Assembly (NCBI GenBank): GCA_002049455.2
Contig: KV918815.1
Coordinates: 62,001-126,000 of the forward strand
Direction: 5' to 3'
DNA length: 64,000 nucleotides
Source of the DNA: Porphyra umbilicalis
Taxonomy: Eukaryota > Rhodophyta > Bangiophyceae > Bangiales > Bangiaceae
A model generated the notes under the pieces. The model searched no databases, was not told the DNA's origin, and saw only the letters and a program-made list of their open reading frames with translations. Of this stretch, positions 55,302 to 64,000 are shown one piece after another; positions within the stretch are counted from its first letter, which is position 1; each line of letters opens with the position of its first letter. The position numbers and the translations under genes are program-made.

Positions 55302-56050
55302 CAGTGCCTTCTCGTTATAACGTCCACCCTGATTTCCCTGGCCTCTAGGACAGGGTACTCTCAAATTGTAGTGAGGCACACATATACTTAGATCCAGGGA
55401 CTTGCTCTTCGCTTCAGAGGAGGCAGTCTGCATTCGTGTCCTCAGGGATCTGAGGGCGTGTCAGTGTGGGAAAGGTCGCGATGATGCTAAAAGCGAATGG
55501 AGTTACATGCCTGAGAAGGACAATCCTGCAACCGGGGTCACAGGGTCCGGACGGCCCCTGCCCCCCTGACCCCCCCCATCGCCCCGAGTTGCTCCCAGAA
55601 ACCGCGCGCAGCAACATCCGGGGTTGGACGCGCCCACGATGACCCGCGGGCGATAGTGCCTGCGCGCCGGATTTTGTTGCGGCGGCTCGTCAGCGGTTTC
55701 TGACGCCATCGAGCGGCGTGGTTAGAGGCGCCTCGTCGCGCGCGGTCGAACCCACGAGCCCGCCCGTGCGTCGTGCCGACCGCCCCGTCCGCCTTGCGCA
55801 GGTGCGCTGCACGGCGGAGTACCGGCCCCTCCTGTGGGTGTCTCGCGACGCCAGCGGGCCGCCGCCGCTGCGGTGGCGGCGGCGCCACCCCTCTCCCCGC
55901 CCCACGCGCCCCCCGCTACGGAAACGTGACTGTACGCGCCCCAGTGCGCGCTCGAGGCCATGAAGCCGGCCGGCGTGTCCTGTATCAATGCGTCGCTGAG
56001 CGCGCCACCGCCCTGAAGGCCAGGGTATTGCACGCATGTGCCTGGAATCA
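55302..56050 (+). mobile_element. Pogo-like non-autonomous DNA transposon, copy B
   Basis: It starts CAGTGCCTTCTCGTTATAACG directly after a TA dinucleotide (55300-55301), the form of pogo/Tigger terminal repeats (CAGT…CTCGTTATAACG). About 740 bp align with copy C (58330-59059), including CCTCAGGGATCTGAGGGCGTG, CTAAAAGCGAAT and GCCAGGGTATTGCACGCATG. The right terminus is degraded here. There is no transposase, and the long frames within are GC-driven. Confidence 0.8.
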
Positions 56051-56849
56051 TATAAATCTGCCAGATTGAAGTTTAAAGTCGCTTGTATCCGAATCGCTGA
56101 AGAGATTTGAAGCCATCGAACAATGCTGCGGCGGCTCGGCTTTCGAAGCTTCCTTTCAGTCTTGTCGCGTGCGATTGGACTGTGAAGGGCGTTGTCACGT
56201 TCACAATTAATTATTTGGCAACGTCCCCCACTGCCCCAGCGCCTTTTCTCGGTCGAAATCCTGAGACCGTTACCTGTCCGCTCACTCCGTCCTCACATTG
56301 TCTGATATGGAGCCGAGCTGTCCAACACCACCAGGCCCCGCACCACCAAATTTGGAACTGCCAGAGGCGGTCCGCTCCAGAATCCATGGCTTTTGAACAG
56401 CATCTGGCGCCTCGATTAGTTACCCAGCGCGCATATGATTGTCTACAAAGTGGGGCATATGCTGATTTGCTGTACTGGCACCTGTACCCACACTTTTTAA
56501 ATTGCCTCCGAACGCGTCCGGTACAGGCTGAAATGGTATGTACTAGGCCATATTCGACCCCCCTCCACACTGCAAAACTTCCGATATAGTATAAAAACGA
56601 TATTCGCGTTTCAGACCGCGACGAAACACTGCACTCTCGCAGCATAGACAAGAACTGCGTCCCAGACATGAAACGTAGACCTCAATGACAGCCAGATTGC
56701 GGTTGTTTCTGAGCGACGAGCGTGTCCTACGCGACGTTGCCTGGATCATTTACGTTGCTGGGAAAGTGGTGGTGTATATTGCGCTTTTGGGGGCTTCCAG
56801 GGGCTGCCCTCCACGACTCCGACGCTGCCGCCCCCCCAACCGTCACTAC
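56051..56849. other. No gene seen; AT-richer spacer
   Basis: Moderately AT-rich sequence with only short frames. A plus-strand frame (56107-56589) encodes TQRAYDCLQSGAYADLLYWH, which is unrecognised. Confidence 0.35.
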
Positions 56850-57510
56850 CTCCCCCCCCCCCGCCTCCGCCCCCAGCTCCCGACCACCCCACCCACCGGC
56901 TCCTATCACCGGTCCGCCCGCCCGCCACTTGGTCGCCTGGTACTTGCCGCCAGCCCGCCATTTGCTTGCCACTTGCCCGTCACTTGGACGCCACCTGCCC
57001 TCGTCTTGCCCCGAACTCACTTGCTTCCCACTCGCCCACCACCAACCAGCCGCCCTCCCCCGATGTAACCGCCACCAGAACACCGACTACTCACAACCGA
57101 CACCCTTTCTCGCCGCCGCCAGCCCGCCACTACTTGCCCGCCGCCGACCCCGCGCCCGCCCGCCGTCGGTCCCCCACAAATTCCCTCCCGCTGATCCACC
57201 GCCTGCCTGCCGCCAGCCCGCCACCACTTGCCCGCCGCCGACCCCTCGCCTGGCCGCCGCCAGCCCGCCGCCCCTTGCGCGCCGCCGATCCGCCGCCTTG
57301 CCGCCGCCAGCCAGTCCCCTCTTGCACGCCGCGGACGCCCCGCCTTGCCGCCGCAAGCCTGCCGCCACGTGCGCACCGCGATCTACCGCCTTGGCGCCCC
57401 CAGCCTGCTCCCGCTTGCCGTCCACGGACGCCCCGCCTTGCCGTCGCCAGCCCGGCGCCACTTGCGCACTGCCGATCCACCGCCTTGCTGCCGCGAACTT
57501 GCGGCCACTT
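56850..57510. repeat. GCC-rich minisatellite, period about 48 bp
   Basis: The consensus CGCCAGCCCGCC followed by ACTTGC-CGCCG-GATCC recurs with spacings of 45-48 bp, clearest from 57222 to 57510, more irregular to the left. The plus strand reads as Pro/Ala/Arg/Cys-rich 16-residue repeats, the minus strand as Gly/Ala/Trp-rich ones. Frames through the array (56722-57702 plus, for example) are therefore not evidence of a gene. Confidence 0.75.
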
Positions 57511-57782
57511 CCCCGCCGACGACCCAATGCCTACGTGCGATCAGCGCACAGCCAACCCCTGACCACCCCAGCGCCCGCCGCCCACTTTCCTACCGCCAGC
57601 CCACCGCCAACCAACCGCCAGCCCGCCACCAGGCCACCGCCTTGCCACCGCCTGGCCACCCCCTGCGCGCCGTCCGCGCGCTGCCACCAGCCCACCTCCT
57701 GACTGACACCCGCCCACCACTACGTAGCACGCGCACGAACAGTCAACCCATCGCCAAGCCACCCACCATCAGCAAAGAAAGT

Positions 57783-57960
57783 GAGATATGACCCACAGAG
57801 CTTCTGCGTCTACGTGCTGAACGCTGGTGGCTTCTGGGTGGCCAGGGTCGCCCCACACAGATTGATGTGTGACCCCCTGATCTTTTGCATCTACGTGCTG
57901 AACGCTGGTTGCTTCTGGCAGTCCAGGGACGCCCGACACAGATTGATGTGTGACAAACCG
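57783..57960. repeat. 81-bp tandem duplication
   Basis: TACGTGCTGAACGCTGGT recurs at 57811 and 57892, within units that each end CACAGATTGATGTGTGAC, itself a small hairpin (ACACA…TGTGT). Two copies plus a partial third, with about a dozen differences. Confidence 0.85.
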
Positions 57961-58329
57961 TCCTGACTGGCCCTGGCACGCGGCGAAACGACGAAGACAC
58001 ACCCGACTTCCTTGTGTGCGCGTCACTTGTAGCCTGCTTCGGCAGGGGCTACAAGGCCACGAATCTGGCCCGATTTTCCTGGTACACCTTACGGGGCCAG
58101 CACGTGGGACTTGTAGCCCACGTTCTGGAACCCCCCCCCCCGAGATGACGTGCGTTCGCCCCCCCCCCCACGGCCACCGCTTCGAATTGATGCCAGTACG
58201 GCAATCGGGCCTGCAGTACACGAAATTTAGCCTAGTACGCGTCTTAGTACACGTCTAGTATGCGCCCCACTTACCCGACGATCTACGCCAACTTCGGTTT
58301 TGTTTCGCATAAGTCTCTTGTATCCGGGG

Positions 58330-59059
58330 ACGTTATTCCCTGGCCTTCAAGACAGGGTGCTCTCAAAGTGTAGTGATGCACACATATACTTAGATCAAGA
58401 GACTTGCTCTCCGTTTTAGAGGTGGCAGTCTGCATTCATGTCCTCAGGGATCTGAGGGCGTGACAGCGTTGGAAGGGTCGCGCTGACGCTAAAAGCGAAT
58501 AGAGTTACGCGGCTGAGAAGGACTGTCCTACAACAAGGGTCACAGGGCCCAGACGGCACCTGCCCCCCTGCCCCCCCCCACCGCCCCGAGTTGCGCGCGG
58601 CGACCACGTGCAGCGACTTCCGGGGTTCGACGAGCCCGCGATGACCCGCGGGTGATCGTGCCTGCGCGCCGGCTTCTGTTGCGGCGGCACGTCGGTGGTT
58701 TCTAACGCCATCTCGTGGCACGGTTAGAGGCGCCCCGTCGCGCGGTGGTCGATCCCATCCGCCCGCCCGTGCGCCATCTCGGCCGCGCGCAGGTGCGCTG
58801 CGCGGCGGGGTGACGGCCCCGCCCGTAGGCGTTGCACCTCGCCGGCGGGCCACCGCCGCCGCGGCGGCGGCGGCGGCACCCCTTTCCCCGCCCCACCCCC
58901 CCCTCGCCACGGCAACGTGGCTACACGTGCCCCCGTGCGTGCTCGCGGCCATGGAGCCGGCCGGCTTTCCGGTATCTATGCGTCGCCGAGCGCGCCACCG
59001 CCCTGAAGGCCAGGGTATTGCACGTAGGTGCCTGGAATTAATATAACGAGAATGCACTG
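58330..59059 (+). mobile_element. Pogo-like non-autonomous DNA transposon, copy C
   Basis: It aligns along its length with copy B (GGCAGTCTGCATTCATGTCC, GGATCTGAGGGCGTGACAG, GCCAGGGTATTGCACGTAGG). Here the right terminus is preserved: ATATAACGAGAATGCACTG ends at 59059 and is the complement of CAGTGCATTCTCGTTATAT, matching the left terminus of copy B at 17 of 19 positions. The left terminus is degraded, and the dinucleotide outside the right end is CA rather than TA. Confidence 0.8.
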
Positions 59060-62003
59060 CAGCGGGGGGTATGCATAAATCGCGCGAGTCTGTGTCACGA
59101 TACAGTACGGCCCCAAATAACGCGTGGGGTAGGCCAGAAACGCAGCACCCTTCCGAGGCCATTAGCGTAGCACCCTCACTGGAACGTGCAGTTCGGATTC
59201 GTGATTTGACAAGCGCGACAGTCTGGCTGCTGCGTGCTTATATTTTTCGGAAATGCATTGGATGACCAAGAAATACGCATTGTATGGTCGGGAAGCACAC
59301 ACGCACCAGCCATTCTCGATCGCACCCTCTCTTCCCCCCCCCCCCCCCCCCCCCCCACACCCCGTTCCGCCGATCCGCGAACCCACCTCCCTCGCGACCG
59401 CACATTGCCGGCGCTCACCGCGACCACCCTGACATCCGTTGATCCTCAACGCAGCTGCAATCGTCGATTTGCCCGCGAGGTGCCCTGCGTTGCACGGTTT
59501 CGCGAAGGTGAGTGCCTGGAGACTGATATTTGCTATGAAGTCTGGGGGTAGCGGCGCTTGGAGCGAGAGGGAGGTGAAGGGGAGGCCGCGACCGATCAGG
59601 AGGGTGCCGTGCACTTGCGTCCTGCGCCTCCAAAAAGAAGACCGCCGTGGGGGTGCGTCCAGCTGGACGCCGTCGGCAGCTCGCCGTCGGCTGCTCAATT
59701 CGAAGTACCTGCTCATTGCCGGTTCGGCTGCTGCCACTTGCAATTTCTTTGCTTCTCCGAACTGCACAGCGAATTCTTGACGCATTGCCAGAACGGCTCG
59801 ATTTGTCTCGGACTCGAAAACGTGACAGAGGTCTCTGCACCCAACGTTTTCATTCATTACATAATAGGCGAGGGTCGTTATCTGGCACGGGCGGAAGGCA
59901 CGACAATCTTTCCATCCACTGCGTGGCCTTGTGGACAGTGTAAGACACTCGTCGAGGATCGAGCAGTGCCCGCTCGTGCTCCTTTCACACATTTCCTGCG
60001 CCGCAGTGCACCCACTTATCCTCTGGCGCTACCGTCGCTGGGCCGATTTTTCCTGCTCTCCTGACTAGCGCTCCTCTATTACGGGTTCGGCTATGTGGGG
60101 GGGCACTTTCTTCATGGGGTGGACCCTCTCTACGCTCCCGCCGAGGAAGTGAAGTTCCATGTGCAACGATGTCTTTTGTCGCCTACCTCGCCGCGTCGGC
60201 CATATCACGGCACTTCATGGACCCTGCATTTGTCTCGCAGCTGGTGGTGCGTTTCTGATAGTGCTGGAGTTGGCCGGTGACGATGAGGAGCGGGGTGCCG
60301 CAGAATGCAGGAGCGCGTGTGCTTCTTTCATGTTGCCAGTGCGCCAAATGCTGTGTAGTAGTAACTAACAGTTGTCTCCCTGCTACAGAGCTCCTTTTGA
60401 CGAGCTCCTTGCGCATGTTGGTTTGGCTGTTCGTGACCAGGTGTCCGACGAGAGCAGGAATGCAGCGTGCGCTACTGCCGCCGCTCCTCTCGCTCTGAGT
60501 GAAGCTTCTCGATGTGCCGTTGCTGGCGATGCTCGGACAAGAGCTGCTACTCGCTCCCCACCTGATGGACCGGTTTGTGCTACCCCACTTGTGTCGCTGC
60601 CTCATCGGCCCCCCTTGTGTCCCTGTCTGCATAGCTGTTCTATCGTCCCGTGGAGGTCTCCCCGTAGTACCTTTGTCGCTGCTCGCCTCTCCTTTTTTGT
60701 AGGCCGGGGGTAGGAGCCACGGTGCCATCAGTTCTGACTCAATCAATGGGAGCCGAGCCGCCGTCGCTACTGAGCGTTTTTTGTGTTGGTGTTTGTCGCT
60801 TGGGCTGGCGGGTAGCAGGCTGCGACGGCAGCAGGATGGCACCACGTGGGTCCTGGGGGGGGGGGGAGGGGGAGGTGGACGCAGATTTCGTGACGCCAGG
60901 CCTGTAGCCGCACGGACGTGCATGCCGAAGCACGCTCAATTGTTTTTGAATAAATACTCAGCAGGTGGCGCCTGCACTGTATGCCGCATTGATCGCATTG
61001 CATGTCTGATTCAATTCGGCTTGCGGACAGGGTGCGCGCCAAGCGTGCTCAGCGGTCGCTCAGAGGGGCTCCTCTGGTTCTTCCCCACTTTGGATGCATG
61101 GCCCATACCTGCGGCTACCGCCGCCGCAGCTGTCCCAGCGAGTTGGCAAGCTGGCCAGGGTACACTGCGCTTTCTGTGCGGCAGCTACGCCGCCGATAGG
61201 CCGTCTGCTCGCTTCCATGCGTGCGGGTACTGGCGCGCATACGCCGGCGCCCCGCCGTCCCCCTTTTGCCGCGCTTTGTCTGAGGTGCCGCGGGGCGTGC
61301 TGAACACCGACTGCGCTTGGCCGGCGACGCGCGCGAAGCCCCTGACCTTCCCACTGAGGTGCGGCCGGCAGCGACGTCGCAGGGGGCCGGATTGAGTGAC
61401 CACACACCGTAACGGCCACCCCCCTCTGTTCGGCCGATATAGCTCTGCCACCCGCCCGCACCTGCCCCCCACCTCACCATCACATCACCGTGTGCGCTCT
61501 TCAACCTACCTGTCAGTTTGGCGCGTGCATGTTGGCGACTTGCTCAGTTGCGTGCCGCCTATCGAGAGCATCTCACACGGTGTGTGCTCCCGCGTATCTT
61601 GCTGCTATTCTGAGCGTAAGTGTGTCAGCTATCTGTGCGTGTGCTTTCCTGTTCTCTTTCCCTGCATGCTCCTCCTGTCTCTGGTAGTCGCCACTGGGGT
61701 CTCTGCCGTGGGGGGGGGCTCGGGCGCGCAACACACGCACGGAGGTCGTAGCTTTGATGCGGCAGCCTTCCACAGTCGCTGGCTACCGCGTGGCTATGGT
61801 GTCGAATGTATTTCCAAACCCAGCTGCTCAGAATCCTGATTGTAACGGCACACCTGTTGCCCTCGCACTCTCAGCTTGCTGCTCATCCATTTTTGTTGTC
61901 TGTAACGCCCTTTCTCCCATATGTCGTCATTCTCTTTGTTGGATGGACTGTTCCCTCTTTGTTTTTCTTCTGTGATGCGGGCTGCTAGTTGCACGCGTGG
62001 AAT
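59060..62003. other. No supported gene; 23-base C run
   Basis: A homopolymer of 23 C lies at 59334-59356. Several plus-strand frames (59558-60064, 60372-60713, 60781-61395) are open but compositionally ordinary. The short stretch PFDELLAHVGLAVRDQVSDE (about 60392-60451) is the only one with a protein-like look and may belong to an upstream exon of the transposase at 62004. T-rich, intron-like DNA fills 61490-61980. Confidence 0.35.
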
Positions 62004-63558
62004 ATGCCTCGGTGGCGCCCGAGGTTCATAAGGTCGGGCGTCGAGCACGCGGTGCAGATTGCACCTGTCGCACAAGCGCAGCTCGAAGAGGCTAAAGTGC
62101 ATGACGCTCGAGCTCCTGGTGGGGACGATGCCGTTGATGAGCGGAATCCTGTTGATGGCGGCGACGAGATTGTGGACGTGGCGGGAGGCGGAGGCGACGA
62201 CACTAACATGGAAGAAGATGAGGCGGCTCACGTCGCAGGTGACGGGGAGAGGGACATTGGATTGGATGAAGATATGGCAGACGTGGGCAGTAGCGGTGAG
62301 GTCGGGTCGGACGTTGTGCGTGGGTCGAGTGCGGGGAGTGTCGCTGCTGACGACGACACGGTCAGTGGCGGCAGCTCTGAGGGCTAAGACTACTTCGGCG
62401 AGGGCGTGCTTGATGAACTAGACGTGGCGGGGCGCATGGGGGGGGAGGTGGTGCTGCCACCTGAAGGACATCCCCCCGGTGGAGGCCAACCGCCCGACGG
62501 GGTTGCTGACGCTGACGCCACAGGACGTCGCAATCTTCCAAACGCGTTTGACAGTTTTGCTGAGTTCTTCGCTTTCTTCTTTCTGCGTGGGCAAAAGGGT
62601 GTTTCGATTGTATGAGATGGATGTGCACCCTTTTTCACCTCGACCGCCATCCCTCAGTTATTTACGTAACACAATCATGCCTCGGGTGCGACAGAGGTGG
62701 GGTCTTCCATTGCGCTCAGTTACGGCCGAGGACGACGCGGGGGTGCCCGTCGCTGATCTGTGGGTCATCACACCTCGTGACCATGTCACCCGGGACTTTC
62801 TATTCCGCGAGACATTTGATCTGTTCCACGAGTTGGACACGCGCTCGGGAGAGGAGCGTGACCTGCATCCAGAGTACGTGGACTCTCGCTTTTTTCAAGA
62901 CCGCCCCTCAGTGTTGCGCTCGTGCTCAGCCGCATCTGGGTTTTCATTGACAGGGAGAGACCTCTTTGTGGGTGACCGGGTTGACGTGTCACTCTTCGAT
63001 GGGGGTTGCCTCCACCAGCTGGAGATAATCGATGCCTTCTTTGCAGGGTACGAGTACGGCGTGGACCCACGACCTGCTATCCATGCGGGGGACTTTGTGG
63101 TGGCGCTCTCTTCTGGTGGTACTCCGACTGGCCTGCTGGTTTCCCGTTTTTGGCGAGCGCATGAACATGGCAGCCTGCTTTTCTGGCACACTCCTCTTTT
63201 GGGAGGGTTTGAGGTAGACAATATCCATCCGAGTGCGTATGCGGGATTGTGTACGGGAGTCAACGGGGGTGTGGAAGGTGGGGCGTTACCTGTCGGCTGC
63301 GCGTTGCGTACCTCCAGTGCCGGGAGTACGGATGCATTCACTGTGTCTCTCGCATTCTTTTCGGATGACTTTTGCTCTCGGCATGGATCCTCCACGGGCG
63401 GGGTGTATATGTCCTACATGACGTGGCCATATGCATCCCGCGTCAGTCGGGGCGCCACCCGTACGATATCTCTGTCGGCGCCTGGTGTGAACTCAGACCA
63501 TAGCTTGGACTGCGGTGCCGTCAACCCCTGGCTGTTTAAGCTTTCTAAAGTAGTGTAA
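62004..63558 (+). pseudogene. Second large CMC-like transposase, N-terminal part, different family
   Basis: From ATG at 62004 (MPRWRPRF) the frame is strongly acidic (Asp/Glu/Gly), reaches TAA at 62385-62387 and continues in the same frame with DYFGEGVLDELDVAGRMGG to about 62615. The main frame (to 63558) takes over in another phase near 62560-62600. It carries YEMDVHPFSPRPPSLSYLRN, IMPRVRQRWGLPLRSVTAED, WVITPRDHVTRDFLFRETFD, ERDLHPEYVDSRFFQDRPSV, HAGDFVVALSSGGTPTGLLV, SRFWRAHEHGSLLFWH, CTGVNGG, TVSLAFFSDDFCSRHGS and GGVYMSYMTWPYASR. I remember this order from the N-terminal half of large multi-copy DNA-transposon proteins in GC-rich algae. After PGVNSD the similarity stops and a stop follows, so the catalytic half is missing or beyond a further insertion. 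Confidence 0.55.
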
Positions 63559-64000
63559 ACCTCGCATAGTAAGTTGTATACTGCTCTCATGGATTTGCGA
63601 ACCATACACAGTAGCGACGTGCCTGCTGGGAGCGTTGCCAGCCTCCTCGTACCTCCATGGCTTTGCTCAGTTCACATAGGTAACTCAGGGTCGTGCTCTG
63701 AATCCACCAGGGCACCTCTTTGAACGGTTCTTCGGCGGTGGTACCTTTCTCGTTGAGTCATCGAGAGCGGATGCCTGTAGAGTCTCTATGCCGGTGTGGG
63801 GCCGACTCGATACGCCACCGCCTCCCCCCCGCCTCCACGCCCCGCGCCATTGGCACATCGGATCCCGCTCGGAGCGTACATCTCAGGCCGCTTCATATTT
63901 TCTTCACCCGGAGCGATGCTCCATCCGCCGAGCAGTACGGCGGATGCTGCCGACCTCCGCCATTCGCCAGTCGCTGACTTCGCAATGCTCTCCTTGCTCG
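63559..64000. other. No gene seen
   Basis: No continuation of the transposase, no LTR end and no repeat is visible up to the window edge. Confidence 0.4.

Noticed and set aside
56722-57702. Plus-strand frame of 326 codons, Pro/Ala/Cys-rich
   Set aside because: It is a GCC-rich minisatellite read in frame; the other strand is open too.
63510-63530. GTCAACCCCTG resembling the right end of the hAT elements
   Set aside because: No matching left end and no 8-bp duplication nearby, so it is probably chance.
1-64000. Polinton-like or other capsid/envelope elements, tRNA or rRNA genes
   Set aside because: No capsid, packaging ATPase, polymerase B or envelope-like frame was seen, and no cloverleaf or rRNA stretch was recognised on reading both strands. 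A covariance-model search would be needed to exclude small RNAs.

Overview
This is a stretch of GC-rich nuclear DNA from a eukaryote, built almost entirely of transposable elements and their remains. I find no intact host housekeeping gene, tRNA, rRNA or CRISPR array. Eukaryotic origin follows from the LTR retrotransposons, PIF/Harbinger, hAT-type, pogo-type and large CMC/Plavaka-like DNA transposons, and from intron-like gaps. The GC bias and the kinds of transposase genes remind me of bangiophyte red algae (Porphyra/Pyropia type). That is an inference from memory, not a search result.

Layout. Positions 1-3476 hold the gag end of an old minus-strand Ty3/gypsy element, cut by the window edge. 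A decayed PIF/Harbinger transposase follows (4347-5638). A Ty1/copia element (copia-1, plus strand) fills 6762-11722. From 14.5 to 17.6 kb an unrecognised minus-strand gene is split by a solo gypsy LTR (14813-15582, perfect 5-bp target duplication) and has an AT-rich hAT-type element beside it (16873-17626, perfect 8-bp duplication). A second unrecognised, decayed minus-strand gene lies at 19332-21678.

The interval 24.6-36.0 kb is one large DNA-transposon transposase gene in three pieces. It is split by a second copia element (copia-2, minus strand, 25870-31809) and by a copia-1-family LTR remnant (32541-34241), which itself holds foreign sequence. The interval 37200-47779 is a nearly whole Ty3/gypsy chromovirus: 768-bp LTRs, a CTCGT target duplication, a 1381-residue pol ending in a chromodomain, and a 242-bp hAT-type MITE in gag. 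Between pol and the 3' LTR it carries a long antisense open reading frame (679 codons from its first plausible start), the most unusual feature of the window.

The interval 47.8-62 kb holds no gene I can support. It contains GC-rich low-complexity DNA, a TA-flanked inverted repeat, three copies of a pogo-like non-autonomous element, minisatellites and a 23-bp C run. At 62004-63558 lies part of a second, different large transposase.

Relative ages by eye, from LTR pairs: gypsy-2 youngest (about 7 differences in 768), copia-1 intermediate (about 10 in 419), copia-2 oldest (about 33 in 398). The window records layered insertions, with retroelements landing in DNA-transposon genes and a hAT MITE landing in a retroelement.
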